A DNA stretch of 64,000 bases from a bacterium (GCA_016716565.1 JADJWC010000002.1:806001-870000); one strand, 5' to 3'. Shown: positions 8,361 through 17,972, counted from the first letter of the stretch. Notes: generated from the letters alone by a model not told the origin. Translations and numbers: made by a program.

Positions 8361-8507
8361 GTCATTCCGGCTTCAAACCGGAACCTAAATTAAAAGGTTT
8401 CTGGTCACACTGAGCCTGTCGAAGTGTGACTAAATTACTACTCGTCAGTCTTCGACAAGCTCAGACTGACATTCTATAAAATGGATTCCTACTTTCGCAG
8501 GAATGAC
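8361..8507. repeat. Nested palindromic repeats
   Basis: The outer halves GTCATTCCGG..CCGGAACC (8361-8385) and GGATTCCT..AGGAATGAC (8483-8507) belong to the same family as 4353-4420. Between them lies a different palindromic pair, GTCACACTGAGCCTGTCGAAGTGTGAC (8404-8430) and GTCAGTCTTCGAC..GACTGAC (8444-8470). It looks as if one repeat entered the spacer of another. The element sits between acsA and the zinc-ribbon gene. Confidence 0.75.
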
Positions 8508-8518
8508 ATTTTTTCTTC

Positions 8519-10237
8519 TTACATATCATTCTCAAGTGTTGAAATATCTCCAATCTCTTCGCCCCATTCTTTTGCACGAAGAACACGACGCATAATTTTT
8601 CCGCTTCTTGTTTTCGGTAGTGAATCCACAAACTCAATTTCCTGAGGCATTGCAAGTGCAGAAAGTTTCTTTCTCACAAAATTCATTATTTCGAGCTCAA
8701 GCATTTTTGTTTTTTCATTTCCCGGCTTAAGTGCTATGAATGCTTTTACGACTTCCATATTCATAGGATCAGGTTTTCCAACAACAGCAGATTCTGCAAC
8801 TGACGGATGCTCTAGCAACGCTGATTCAATTTCAAATGGACCAACGAGATGTCCCGCTGTGTTTATCACATCATCATCTCTTCCGACAAACCAGTAGTAA
8901 CCTTCCTCGTCAATGCTTGCTCTGTCACCGCAAAGATACCAACCATTTGCGAATTTTTTTCTATAAACTTCTTCATTGTTCCAATAGCCTCTTAACATTG
9001 CAGGCCAGCCGGGCTTGAGTGCTATCATTCCGACAATTCCTTTTTCCTCAATCGGCTGGTGAGTTTTTAAATCTACAACTGTTGCAGTGATTCCCGGAAA
9101 AGGTTTCCCCATCGAGCCGGGCTTTATTTTCATTCCAGGATAATTGCTGATAACTATACTTCCTGTTTCTGTCTGCCAGTAAGTATCGAGGAAAGGAAGT
9201 CCGAAAACTTCCTTCGACCAGATAACTGCTTCGGCATTCAGTGGCTCACCAACACTTGCAAGATGACGAAGCGATGAAAGATTAAACTTCTTCACAATTT
9301 CATTTCCTTCTTTCATCAAAGCACGGATTGCAGTCGGTGCGGAATACCATACTGTGATTTTATGTTTCTCAATAAACTTATACCACGATTCTGCTTTGAA
9401 GCCTGCATCAAGAACACACTGAGTTGCAGCATTTGCCCAGGCACCGATAATTCCATACGAAGTTCCTGTTACCCAACCGGGATCTGCTGTGCACCAGTAA
9501 ATATCTTCATCTTTAATATCGAGGACATATTTTGCAGTTATATACTGAGAGATCAATGAATAATGAACGTGCTGAGCGCCTTTTGGTTTTCCGGTTGTTC
9601 CGGAAGTGTAATGAAGGACAGAAGGAGTTTCAGCTTTTGATGGATAAATTTTGAAATCATTTACTCTTTCTCCTTTATCCATATGAAAAGCAATTTCTTT
9701 TTCACGAAGTGGTTTGCTTCCGTCATCATCAACAACAATAATATGTTTTAACGATGGAAGCTGCTCAACAATGTTTCTAACTTTAGCAAGATGTTTTTTC
9801 TGAGTGAAGATTGCTGAAGTTTGTGCATCTTCAAGTCTGGTCAAAAGTGATTCAGAACCGAATGCTGAAAAGAGTGGCTGTGCAATCGCACCCATTTTCA
9901 ATATGCCGAGAAATCCAAAATAAAGTTCCGGGACTTTATCCATGAACAAACAAACTCTTTCACCGGGATTAATTCCAAGTTTCTGCAGAAAAGCTGCGAT
10001 TGTATTTGTAAGCATTCGCATATCATCAAACGTGTATCTTTTTTCTTCACCATCAAAACCTTCCCAGATGAGAGCAAGTTTTTTTGCTTTTCCCATTCGG
10101 CAAATTCTGTCAGTACAGTACTCACCAATATTAATTAAGTCTCCGTCTTTGAATCCAAGTTCTTTTCTGGAAATTTCCCAGGAAAAATTTTTATAGACTT
10201 CTTCGTAGGATTTCATATTAGGCTGGTTTTCGGGCAT
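8519..10237 (-). CDS. acsA: Acetyl-CoA synthetase (AMP-forming), AcsA type
   Basis: 572-residue adenylate-forming enzyme that activates acetate, or a similar short acid, to acyl-CoA using ATP. The P-loop-like signature TSGTTGKPKG lies near residue 210. The A5-type motif TYWQTETGS, the hinge region GDRASIDEEGYYWFVGR and the C-terminal catalytic lysine in PKTRSGKIMRR are all present. That lysine is the usual target of acetylation control. The length matches the Bacillus AcsA type rather than the roughly 650-residue Acs type. The start ATG follows CGGAGAAAAACTCT, giving a GGAG ribosome site. The gene is preceded by a short intergenic region shared with the divergent macro-domain gene. Confidence 0.9.
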   Translation of the reverse strand: MPENQPNMKSYEEVYKNFSWEISRKELGFKDGDLINIGEYCTDRICRMGKAKKLALIWEGFDGEEKRYTFDDMRMLTNTIAAFLQKLGINPGERVCLFMDKVPELYFGFLGILKMGAIAQPLFSAFGSESLLTRLEDAQTSAIFTQKKHLAKVRNIVEQLPSLKHIIVVDDDGSKPLREKEIAFHMDKGERVNDFKIYPSKAETPSVLHYTSGTTGKPKGAQHVHYSLISQYITAKYVLDIKDEDIYWCTADPGWVTGTSYGIIGAWANAATQCVLDAGFKAESWYKFIEKHKITVWYSAPTAIRALMKEGNEIVKKFNLSSLRHLASVGEPLNAEAVIWSKEVFGLPFLDTYWQTETGSIVISNYPGMKIKPGSMGKPFPGITATVVDLKTHQPIEEKGIVGMIALKPGWPAMLRGYWNNEEVYRKKFANGWYLCGDRASIDEEGYYWFVGRDDDVINTAGHLVGPFEIESALLEHPSVAESAVVGKPDPMNMEVVKAFIALKPGNEKTKMLELEIMNFVRKKLSALAMPQEIEFVDSLPKTRSGKIMRRVLRAKEWGEEIGDISTLENDM

Positions 10238-10396
10238 AGAGTTTTTCTCCGGAATTAGATTGCTGAATATTTAAAAACAGAAAATTTGCCGACTCAAATT
10301 TAAGGAAAATAATTTATTCGATTAGCTACCCTTTAAGATAAAAAATGATTTCTCATTAGATTTCTTCTATAAATAATTAATTTTTTGTGCGGCTAA

Positions 10397-10912
10397 ATGA
10401 AAAACAGAATAGAAATCCATAAAGGAGATATAACCAAACTTAATGTTGATGCAATTGTAAACGCAGCAAATACTTCATTGCTTGGAGGTGGTGGAGTTGA
10501 TGGTGCAATTCATCGTGCAGCTGGTCCGGAATTGCTGGAGTTCAATAGAAAACTTGGCGGCTGCAAAACAGGTGAAGCAAAAATTTCTCCCGGATTTAAA
10601 CTTCCTGCAAAATATATTATTCACACCGTTGGACCTGTTTGGAATGGAGGAAAGAATAATGAAGATAAATTACTAGCTAATTGTTACATCAATTCTTTAA
10701 AACTTGCAGTTGATAATAAAATTAAAACTATTGCGTTCCCTGCAATAAGTACAGGTGTTTATAGTTTTCCTCTGGAAAGAGCAACCAAGATTGCAACTAC
10801 AGAAGTAAAAAAATTCTTAGAAAGGAATGAATCAATCGGGAAGGTAATTTTTGTTTGCTTTGATGAAGAAACGTGTGAAGTTTATGAGAGAATAGTTAAT
10901 GAATTAATCTGA
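10397..10912 (+). CDS. Macro-domain protein (O-acetyl-ADP-ribose deacetylase-like)
   Basis: 171-residue single macro domain. The family core is clear: IHKGDITKLNVDAIVNAANT, then LLGGGGVDGAIHRAAG (ADP-ribose-binding loops), HTVGPVW and the second phosphate loop FPAISTGVYSFP. Members of this MacroD/YmdB group remove acetyl groups from O-acetyl-ADP-ribose or ADP-ribose from acidic residues. The catalytic Asn/Asp pair region (NAANTSL, GGVDGA) is intact. It acts in the cytoplasm. It is a single gene, convergent with the EamA exporter downstream. Confidence 0.88.
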   Translation: MKNRIEIHKGDITKLNVDAIVNAANTSLLGGGGVDGAIHRAAGPELLEFNRKLGGCKTGEAKISPGFKLPAKYIIHTVGPVWNGGKNNEDKLLANCYINSLKLAVDNKIKTIAFPAISTGVYSFPLERATKIATTEVKKFLERNESIGKVIFVCFDEETCEVYERIVNELI

Positions 10913-10937
10913 CAACTTTGCTAATCATCCAATAATA

Positions 10938-11000
10938 ATTGTTTCATTGCTTTATTGCTGAGGTTGTTTTAACAATAAAACAATTTAACAATAGAGCAAT
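10938..11000. repeat. AT-rich inverted repeat between convergent genes
   Basis: A low-GC region with the 8-bp inverted repeat TTGTTTTA / TAAAACAA (10964-10983), surrounded by further ATTGCTTTATTGCT / AGCAAT complementarity. It lies exactly between two convergent genes. It could terminate both transcripts or be a dispersed repeat. Confidence 0.4.
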
Positions 11001-11006
11001 AAGATT

Positions 11007-11897
11007 TCATCTGAGAAATATTATTGCCGCACCAATCACAGCCACGAATGCACCAATAATAGCTTTCCAGTCTAGCTTTTCTTTAAAGTAAAATCTTGAA
11101 ATTGGCAGCATGATGATCGGCATTGTTGCCATAAGTGTTGAAGCTATTCCGACTTTAGCATATTCAATTGCAATTAAACTTCCTGTAATTCCAAGAACCG
11201 GTCCGAAGATGGTTCCAATTAAAATTACTTTTGCTGAATATTTGTCTTTGGAATAAATCCCGATTGGATTTTTATACCTCCTGAAAGTTGATGCAATTGG
11301 AATAATAATTAATGAAGCGCTAAATAATCTTATGAAACTTGCCGCAAAGCCATTTAAATCTCCTCCTTGAAACGCATACTTGGCAAAGATTAATCCGCTT
11401 GCCTGACCAAGTGCTCCAAGGAACCCATAAAATATTCCAAGTTTGTCAAAAGTAATATTGTTCGTTTCGCTTGTTTTTTTCTCTAATACAACAATCAATA
11501 TTCCCGTGATTGTGAGAAGCATTCCAAACATTCCTAAATACGAGATGATTTCATCAAGAAAGAAAAAAGCCAGCACAGCACTAATTACAGGAACAGAAGC
11601 CATAATCATTATACTGAGTCTTGCACCGATTAGCTGAAATGATTTGAAGAGAAAAGAATCACCGAGAACCAATCCAAGTATTCCGCTGATTACCAGATTT
11701 GAAATCTGATTAAAAGATAAGGCGAGACTTATTCCAAATATTCCGATGATAACGATTAGTATAATACTTGCAAAAGCCATCCTGTCGATGTTCACCTGAA
11801 TTGCACCAACTCTTCTCGACGCATTAGTAAATGCATACGAAGTAATTGACCAGCAGAAAGCTGTTGCAAGTGCCGCTATTTCACCTATGTAGTTCAG
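11007..11897 (-). CDS. EamA/DMT family transporter, probable CTG start
   Basis: Ten-helix drug/metabolite exporter with two EamA repeats. The frame beginning at the GTG at 11795 gives 262 residues and lacks the first part of helix 1. Reading further upstream, the same frame stays open for 34 codons to an in-frame TGA. It encodes NYIGEIAALATAFCWSITSY and onward, which is a typical EamA N-terminus. The only candidate start is a CTG at 11897, preceded by GAGGA at good spacing. That gives 296 residues, the normal family length. I therefore extend the gene to 11897. A point mutation of an original ATG is the alternative. The substrate is unknown. Confidence 0.75.
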   Translation of the reverse strand: MNYIGEIAALATAFCWSITSYAFTNASRRVGAIQVNIDRMAFASIILIVIIGIFGISLALSFNQISNLVISGILGLVLGDSFLFKSFQLIGARLSIMIMASVPVISAVLAFFFLDEIISYLGMFGMLLTITGILIVVLEKKTSETNNITFDKLGIFYGFLGALGQASGLIFAKYAFQGGDLNGFAASFIRLFSASLIIIPIASTFRRYKNPIGIYSKDKYSAKVILIGTIFGPVLGITGSLIAIEYAKVGIASTLMATMPIIMLPISRFYFKEKLDWKAIIGAFVAVIGAAIIFLR

Positions 11898-11945
11898 ATA
11901 TCCTCAGAATAAAAGTTAATGAGTTTACGCTCAATTAATTATTAA

Positions 11946-11967
11946 AGCCCACCTAATGACGTGGGCT
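11946..11967 (-). terminator. Possible terminator of glnA
   Basis: A 7-bp perfect stem (AGCCCAC / GTGGGCT) with an 8-base loop lies 35 bp after the glutamine synthetase stop. On the minus strand it is followed by TTTAATAATT, a weak T tract. Confidence 0.5.
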
Positions 11968-12001
11968 AAACTTAAATAAGATAATTATTGAACGAAAATA
12001 A

Positions 12002-13384
12002 TTACAAATTAAAATACATCTTGTACTCAAAGGGATGAGGCATAGTACCGATTGAGAGAACTTCTTCTCTTTTTACTTTAACCCATTGTTCAAGAAGTTC
12101 ATCGGAAAAGATACTTCCCTGCTTTAAAAATTTATTATCAGCTTCGAGAGCATCCATTGCTTCTTCAAGATTTCGTGGAAGGAATTGTATATCCTTAATT
12201 GAATCATCTTCCAAAAAGTTTTTATCGTATGGACCAAATCCTTCTTTTACCGGGTCAATCTTTTTAACAACACCATCAATACCGGCAAGTAAGATTGCAA
12301 TCATCCCAAAATATGGATTCATTGTTGCATCAGGTGGACGATATTCAAATCTCGTTTCATCAGGATTATTTACATACTTGGGAATTCTCACTGCTGAAGC
12401 TCTGTTTCCCTGTCCAAATGTTAATGCAACCGGAGCTTCAAAACCCGGGACTAATCTTTTATATGAGTTTGTGCTCGGATTTGTAAACGCAGAGACAGCA
12501 GGTCCGTGTTTCAATAATCCACCGATAAAATATTTTCCCAGATCACTCATATTTCCATAAGCACCTTTTTTATAGAAAATATTTTTTCCATTCTTGGTTA
12601 AATAAAGATGAAGATGCAGGCCATTGCCTGCCTGCTGATACATTGGTTTCGGCATCAGAGTGATATGAAGGTCGTTCTTTTCAGCAAAGTTGAAAAGAAT
12701 GTATTTGGTAGTAACGATGTTATCACCAGAAGTTAGCAGATCAGAGAAGTAAGTTTCAATTTCCTGCTGACCTCTTTCACCAACCTCGTGATGATGATAC
12801 TTTACTTTTACTCCCTGCTTAATTAAAAGTTTTGTAAGCTGATCTCTGAAATCATCGTACTCATCAAATGGATTTGCTGCGTGATATGCTTTCTTATAAA
12901 ACTCTTCAACGTGTTCCACTTTATAAAAGGAAGATGATGTGCGAGTGTCATATTCAACATTCGAGAAAATATAAAACTCGAACTCCGGTCCCCACCAGGA
13001 TTTATCAGCGCCTGTAACTTTCTTTAATAATGACTCAGCTTGTTTTGCCAGATATCTCCCGTCCTGGTTAAAAGGACTTCGTTTTTCATCAGTCAAAACG
13101 ATGTGTGAAAAAAAACTTAAAGTTGGCGCTTCACGAAATGGATCTATTGAAGCAGTTTCCAGATCAGGCATAAGAATCATATCGCTGTTTTCAACTTTTC
13201 TGAAGCCATAACTCGATCCATCAAATCCAACTCCTTCATACATAATTTTATCAAGTATATTCTCATAATACGGAAGCGTTACGTGATGAAGTCTTCCGAC
13301 CAGATCAATTGCTTTAAGATCGATGAATTCAACTTTATGTTTTTTGATTAACTCATTACACTTTGTGATGTGATTGTTTTTCAT
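12002..13384 (-). CDS. glnA: Glutamine synthetase, type I
   Basis: 460-residue GSI that makes glutamine from glutamate, ammonia and ATP. Visible signatures are GFDGSSYGF (N-terminal latch/Asp), WWGPEFEFYIF (metal ligands of the EFEF motif), NGLHLHLYL (nucleotide/metal His), GFEAPVALTFGQGNRASAVRIP and RFEYRPPDATMNPY. The C-terminal region after NLEEAMDALEAD lacks the Tyr of the NLYDLPPEE adenylylation site, so control by adenylylation is unlikely and the enzyme looks GSI-alpha-like. No glnB or ntr genes are adjacent. The gene sits between the terminators of glnA and eno, so it is probably transcribed alone. Confidence 0.92.
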   Translation of the reverse strand: MKNNHITKCNELIKKHKVEFIDLKAIDLVGRLHHVTLPYYENILDKIMYEGVGFDGSSYGFRKVENSDMILMPDLETASIDPFREAPTLSFFSHIVLTDEKRSPFNQDGRYLAKQAESLLKKVTGADKSWWGPEFEFYIFSNVEYDTRTSSSFYKVEHVEEFYKKAYHAANPFDEYDDFRDQLTKLLIKQGVKVKYHHHEVGERGQQEIETYFSDLLTSGDNIVTTKYILFNFAEKNDLHITLMPKPMYQQAGNGLHLHLYLTKNGKNIFYKKGAYGNMSDLGKYFIGGLLKHGPAVSAFTNPSTNSYKRLVPGFEAPVALTFGQGNRASAVRIPKYVNNPDETRFEYRPPDATMNPYFGMIAILLAGIDGVVKKIDPVKEGFGPYDKNFLEDDSIKDIQFLPRNLEEAMDALEADNKFLKQGSIFSDELLEQWVKVKREEVLSIGTMPHPFEYKMYFNL

Positions 13385-13433
13385 AAATATTCCAGTGGGT
13401 AAAAGATGTTTTGAAACTTTATATTTATTAAAG

Positions 13434-13467
13434 ATAAAAATGCCCGGAAGTATATTATCTCCCGGGC
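13434..13467 (-). terminator. Intrinsic terminator of eno
   Basis: GC-rich stem GCCCGG / CCGGGC (13442-13447 and 13462-13467). On the minus strand it is followed by ATTTTTATCTTT. It lies 7 bp after the enolase stop codon. Confidence 0.75.
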
Positions 13468-13474
13468 TGAATGA

Positions 13475-14770
13475 TTACATATTATAATTTAGTGCATCAA
13501 GACCGGGATACACTGCTGTTACATCCAGTTCTTCTTCAATTCTTAACAGCTGATTGTATTTTGCAATTCTATCTGTCCTTGATGCAGAACCTGTTTTAAT
13601 TTGTCCGGCATTAGTTGCGACCGCAATATCAGCAATTGTTGTATCTTCAGTTTCTCCTGAACGATGACTGATTACGCTAGTGTAACCATTTATCTTTGCC
13701 AATTCAATTGCATCGAGAGTTTCGGTTAATGTTCCTATCTGGTTTACTTTTATTAATATTGAGTTTGCGACACCGAGTTCAATTCCTTTTGCAAGTCTTT
13801 CAGTATTTGTCACAAATAGATCATCACCAACTAACTGAATTTTATCACCAATTTTTTCAGTCAGTAATCTCCATCCATCCCAATCGTCTTCTGCAAGACC
13901 ATCTTCAATTGAAACGATAGGATATTTACTAGCCCAACCTGCCCAATAGTCAACCATTTTTTCAATTGGAATTTCCTGGTTCGGAGCTGATTTAAATAAA
14001 TGATAAGCATTTCTTTCTTTGATGAAGAACTCACTTGCAGCAGGATCAAGTGCAATTGCAATTTCTTCACCAATCTTGTAACCAGTTTTCTGAATCGCTT
14101 CAAGAATTACTTCGATTGCTTCTTCATTCGATCTTAGATTTGGAGCAAAACCACCCTCATCACCAACTGCAGTGTTGTATCCTTTTTTTGATAAAACTGA
14201 TTTCAATGCATGAAAAGTTTCCGCACCCATTCTTAACGCTTCAGCAAAACTTGGTGCACCAACAGGCATCACCATAAATTCTTGGAAGTCAACATTATTA
14301 TCGGCATGCTTTCCACCATTTAAAATGTTCATCATGGGAACGGGAAGAGTTTTTGAATTTGTTCCACCAATGTATCTGTAAAGTGGAAGATCAAGTGCTG
14401 CTGCAGAAGCTTTTGCGCAGGCAAGTGAAACTCCAAGAATCGCATTAGCACCAAAATTAGATTTATTCTCAGTTCCATCAAGATCAATTAAAAGTTTGTC
14501 AATTGAAATCTGATCGGTTGCATCAAGTTCAATTATTTGATCAGCAATTTTTTCATTAACATTTTCAACTGCTTTTTGAACACCTTTACCATTGTATCGG
14601 TTTTTATCTCCGTCTCTAAGTTCAACTGCTTCGTGCTCACCGGTTGAAGCACCGCTTGGAACAGCTGCTCTTCCAATTATTCCGCTTTCAAGCATCACTT
14701 CAACTTCTACAGTTGGATTGCCTCTTGAGTCTAATATTTCTCTTGCTACTACATCAACTATTGTTGTCAT
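13475..14770 (-). CDS. eno: Enolase
   Basis: 431-residue phosphopyruvate hydratase of glycolysis and gluconeogenesis. It is cytoplasmic and needs two Mg2+. Typical features are AREILDSRGNPTVEVEV at the N-terminus, GASTGEHEAVELRDGD (mobile loop), the AVGDEGGFAPNL catalytic Glu region and the metal ligands in the SIEDGLAEDDWDGW and VGDDLFVTN stretches. The catalytic Lys is in SILIKVNQIGT and the signature SHRSGETEDTTIADIAVA is complete. The start ATG is preceded by CGGAG. It is bounded by its own terminator. No oddity is seen. Confidence 0.96.
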   Translation of the reverse strand: MTTIVDVVAREILDSRGNPTVEVEVMLESGIIGRAAVPSGASTGEHEAVELRDGDKNRYNGKGVQKAVENVNEKIADQIIELDATDQISIDKLLIDLDGTENKSNFGANAILGVSLACAKASAAALDLPLYRYIGGTNSKTLPVPMMNILNGGKHADNNVDFQEFMVMPVGAPSFAEALRMGAETFHALKSVLSKKGYNTAVGDEGGFAPNLRSNEEAIEVILEAIQKTGYKIGEEIAIALDPAASEFFIKERNAYHLFKSAPNQEIPIEKMVDYWAGWASKYPIVSIEDGLAEDDWDGWRLLTEKIGDKIQLVGDDLFVTNTERLAKGIELGVANSILIKVNQIGTLTETLDAIELAKINGYTSVISHRSGETEDTTIADIAVATNAGQIKTGSASRTDRIAKYNQLLRIEEELDVTAVYPGLDALNYNM

Positions 14771-14988
14771 TTTTTTCTCCGTACGGGTTTCAGATATTAT
14801 TAAAATTTGTAATATGAAAATTACCTAAAGGTCAAGGAAAATGAAACACAGTAATCATGAATTAGCACCAAATATCTACCTGTGTAATTGTGATTCAGTT
14901 AACAGATTTTTTGCCGCCTATCAATTGTAAGTTGATAGGTTATCAGAATAAATTATTTTTACGGCAATCAATTATTATTAGAAAAACA

Positions 14989-15888
14989 ATGCACGAGAAG
15001 TACGGATTAAAAGCATATCTTGCATGGCTAACAATTTGTATTGTCTGGGGAACTACCTACCTGGCAATAAGAATTGGAGTCGCAGATTTACCTCCGATGT
15101 TATTTGCAGGTTTACGCTGGATTATTGCCGGTTTGCTAATGACAATTCTGTTAAATTTACGTCATTACAAGTTACCTGCATTAAAAGATTTGAAGGATCT
15201 TGCCATAGTTGGAATATTACTACTTGGTTTTGCAAATGGATTAGTTGTAGTTGCAGAGCAATGGCTTCCAAGCGGGTTAACTGCGCTGATACTTAGCACA
15301 CTTCCATTCTGGGTTGTTGGAATAGAGTATTTTCTTCCCCAAAGACCAAAAATTAATTTGTTAATAATTTCAGGATTGCTTCTCGGTACAGCCGGTGTTG
15401 TTCTAATTTTTGCAAGAGATTTAAATATAGCATTGGATTTTAATGTTGTGCTAGGAGGATTGTGTTTACTTGGTGCAGTAATATCATGGGCAACAGGAAG
15501 TATTTATTGGAAGTATAAAAAAACAGATGTACGTCCGATGATGGGCGCTTCAATACAAATGCTGATTGCAGGAGTGCTTCAAACTGCACTTGGATTAATT
15601 CTTGGCGAGCAAAATAATTTTCATCTCACTCAAAATGGAGTATTGGCACTAGGTTACCTGATAGTATTCGGATCAATTCTCGGATATGCATCATACATTT
15701 ATTCGGTCACAAAACTTCCGCTTTCTCTTGTTTCAACCTACGCATATATTAATCCAATTATCGCAATTTTACTCGGGTGGTATGTTCTCAATGAACCTCT
15801 TACTGTTACTGTTTTCATTGCATCCGGATTAATATTAGCAGGTGTCGCAATGGTAAAACGCGGTAATACTCTTGCATTGAAGAAATGA
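14989..15888 (+). CDS. EamA/DMT family transporter
   Basis: Ten-helix inner-membrane exporter with two EamA repeats. The first begins YLAWLTICIVWGTTYLAIRIG, and the second around CLLGAVISWATGSIYWKYKK. I chose the ATG at 14989 (MHEKYGLKAYLAW), giving 299 residues, because the 33 codons upstream to 14890 do not resemble the family N-terminus. The ribosome site is weak. Related proteins export amino acids or their derivatives, but the substrate here cannot be read from sequence. It is not closely similar to the other EamA protein at 11007-11897 and shares no operon with it. Confidence 0.85.
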   Translation: MHEKYGLKAYLAWLTICIVWGTTYLAIRIGVADLPPMLFAGLRWIIAGLLMTILLNLRHYKLPALKDLKDLAIVGILLLGFANGLVVVAEQWLPSGLTALILSTLPFWVVGIEYFLPQRPKINLLIISGLLLGTAGVVLIFARDLNIALDFNVVLGGLCLLGAVISWATGSIYWKYKKTDVRPMMGASIQMLIAGVLQTALGLILGEQNNFHLTQNGVLALGYLIVFGSILGYASYIYSVTKLPLSLVSTYAYINPIIAILLGWYVLNEPLTVTVFIASGLILAGVAMVKRGNTLALKK

Positions 15889-15996
15889 TTTAGTAAAAAT
15901 TTACTGAATACTCTCACTTATGTTTTCCTGATTCACCCCTGCAACTAACTTCATCTGAATACATCTCATCAGCAGATAAAAAAATTTTAATGTTCT

Positions 15997-16302
15997 ATGG
16001 ATATTCAAAAAATCATTAACAATTTGAGAAAAAAGAAATACTTGCTGGTAAGCAAAGAAGAAGTGAATGAGCTGCTGGCTGTTTCCAAACTTTTAATTGA
16101 AGAAAACACTTACATCTCAGATAAAATACGTCTTCTCGAATTTCAATCTGATCTGCTTCTTCAGGAAAAAACCACTAATGACGAATTTTTAATCAGGATA
16201 ATCAAAACAAAAAAAGAAGGCGAAGAGTTAATAAAAGATAGACTTGAAATTTATAACCGGATGTGGGATGGTTGCGGCTGTAAAGTTGATTATTATGGTT
16301 AG
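15997..16302 (+). CDS. Small hypothetical protein, helical, Cys pair at C-terminus
   Basis: 101-residue protein I do not recognise. It is charged and mostly helical, with Lys/Glu/Leu-rich heptad-like stretches (LLVSKEEVNELLAVSKLLIEE), suggesting a coiled coil. It ends in MWDGCGCKVDYYG, where the CGC could bind metal or form a disulfide. It has no signal peptide or membrane span. It stands alone on the plus strand, convergent with the SDR gene ending at 16320. The codon use looks like its neighbours, so I think it is real. Confidence 0.5.
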   Translation: MDIQKIINNLRKKKYLLVSKEEVNELLAVSKLLIEENTYISDKIRLLEFQSDLLLQEKTTNDEFLIRIIKTKKEGEELIKDRLEIYNRMWDGCGCKVDYYG

Positions 16303-16319
16303 AATTATTTATTGATCTG

Positions 16320-17972
16320 TTACCGCAAATTCTCCAGGTTTTCAGGCTTCAAATTAAATTCATCAGGAGCCATTTGGTAAAATGCACTCAGCTGGTGAAT
16401 CATTTTTTGCAGCTCTTTGCAGTCCGGTAAGTTTGCTGAGCGCGCAAGAATTTCTCCGGGCATTTTTCTAACGAGTGAATCGTACAAATCTTCTATCTCA
16501 TCCTGTGCAAGCTGAAGCGACAAACCGATATTATCATACATTTCCTGCTTGATTTTGCTCATCTCTTTGTAAGCATTCAGATGATTGATAATAACATCGT
16601 TAAAAATTTTTAATGTGTCACATAAAATTTTTGGCTCAAATCCTTCAGCAAACCTGCGGATTGCAATATCATCAATATACTTAAGCATCAGACTACGATC
16701 ACTACTTCTTATTGTTGCAAGCAGCAGATGATAAACCGCACTTATGTAACATTGAAAATCATTCAACTGCATTTCTTTGTACTTAGTAAATTCTTCTCTG
16801 GGATTTTCATCCAGAATTGTTCCAAATATCTTTGTAAGAAGAACCTCTTTCTGCTCTATCATTTTTTCATAGATCATCAGGTTCGCTCTGTGCGCAATTC
16901 TCTTCAATGCGGCTTCATTTTTTAGATGCCATTCATCCGGGTGGCTTTTCATTCTTTCCAGAACAAATAACAATCTTCTTCGCAAATGATACCTTGAAGT
17001 AGGCTGCCATCCAAGCTTTTGCTGAGTAATGGTTGAATCAACATTTAATTTTTTATCAATGTATCTAATCATCCAGAATTGCTCAAATGGTTCTTTGGTC
17101 GTTAGTTTAAATATTTTCAGAAATCTTCTTAGAACAAGAGCCGGATAGGTTAGCAGCTTCGGCAGATAAAAAGGTTTAATTTGTTCACCGTAATAGTAGT
17201 TCGTTGCAATTTGAAATAATTCTTTGTGTGATGTTGAGCCGTTCGGGCTGGCGCTATAAATATCGAATGATGGTAGTTCATCTGTCTTCGATAAAATAAT
17301 TTGTATCATCTGACAAAGATCACGAATATGAATATATGGGATAGCAGATTCGCCTCTTCCTGCAATAATCCTGCATTCAATTTTCTTTGAGAGCCAGCAG
17401 CATAAAAATTTATACAGAGGAGCAAACTCACACCAATCGCTGTAAACAGCAGCAAACCTCATTACAGAGCAAGGAAATTGATTCGAAAATTGTTGTACTA
17501 ATATTTCGCCTTCTTTTTTGCTCACAGCATACTGATAGTTCGCGTCCGGAGACGTTTTTTCAGTTATCACATTTCCGTTCGCAGGAAATTCACACGCAGC
17601 GAGCGAGCTGGCAAAAATGAATCTCTTAGCTTTTAATTTAGCACTAAACTCCAGCATATGTTTAGTGCCATCAATATTAACAAACTGGTAAGCTGGATTA
17701 TCCTTGTACGTAAAATCATAGAATGCAGCAAGATGAAGCACAAAATCCGCACCTCCATTCTCAATCACGTAATTGGCAGCTTCATCAACTGTATTTTGAT
17801 TTGAAATATCACACTGCAGCCAGTAAAGATTAGGATGATATGGAATGTTTGCTTCTTTTCTTGAGCGACGTGCGATTGCAAAAATTATATAATCTTCTTT
17901 TAAATAATCAATTATATAACTGCCGATAAATCCACTGGCACCTGTTATCACTATTGATGGTAATTTTTTCAT
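16320..17972 (-). CDS. Extended SDR (NAD-dependent epimerase/dehydratase-like) with large helical C-terminal domain
   Basis: 550 residues. Positions 1 to about 330 are an extended short-chain dehydrogenase: the Rossmann motif GASGFIGSYI, the catalytic YQYAVSK (YxxxK) and the downstream RDLCQMIQIIL region. Such domains act on nucleotide sugars, sterol-like or other hydroxy substrates. The remaining 220 residues are predicted helical and Glu/Lys-rich. I recognise no family in them, and they are absent from ordinary epimerases. The gene overlaps by 4 bp the upstream four-helix membrane protein gene (17969-18391), so the two are translationally coupled and probably work together at the membrane. 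Reaction unknown. Confidence 0.7.
   Translation of the reverse strand: MKKLPSIVITGASGFIGSYIIDYLKEDYIIFAIARRSRKEANIPYHPNLYWLQCDISNQNTVDEAANYVIENGGADFVLHLAAFYDFTYKDNPAYQFVNIDGTKHMLEFSAKLKAKRFIFASSLAACEFPANGNVITEKTSPDANYQYAVSKKEGEILVQQFSNQFPCSVMRFAAVYSDWCEFAPLYKFLCCWLSKKIECRIIAGRGESAIPYIHIRDLCQMIQIILSKTDELPSFDIYSASPNGSTSHKELFQIATNYYYGEQIKPFYLPKLLTYPALVLRRFLKIFKLTTKEPFEQFWMIRYIDKKLNVDSTITQQKLGWQPTSRYHLRRRLLFVLERMKSHPDEWHLKNEAALKRIAHRANLMIYEKMIEQKEVLLTKIFGTILDENPREEFTKYKEMQLNDFQCYISAVYHLLLATIRSSDRSLMLKYIDDIAIRRFAEGFEPKILCDTLKIFNDVIINHLNAYKEMSKIKQEMYDNIGLSLQLAQDEIEDLYDSLVRKMPGEILARSANLPDCKELQKMIHQLSAFYQMAPDEFNLKPENLENLR

Noticed and set aside
13696..14277. Open frames opposite and within eno
   Set aside because: They overlap a complete enolase gene and have low-complexity Gln/Leu-rich translations typical of shadow frames.
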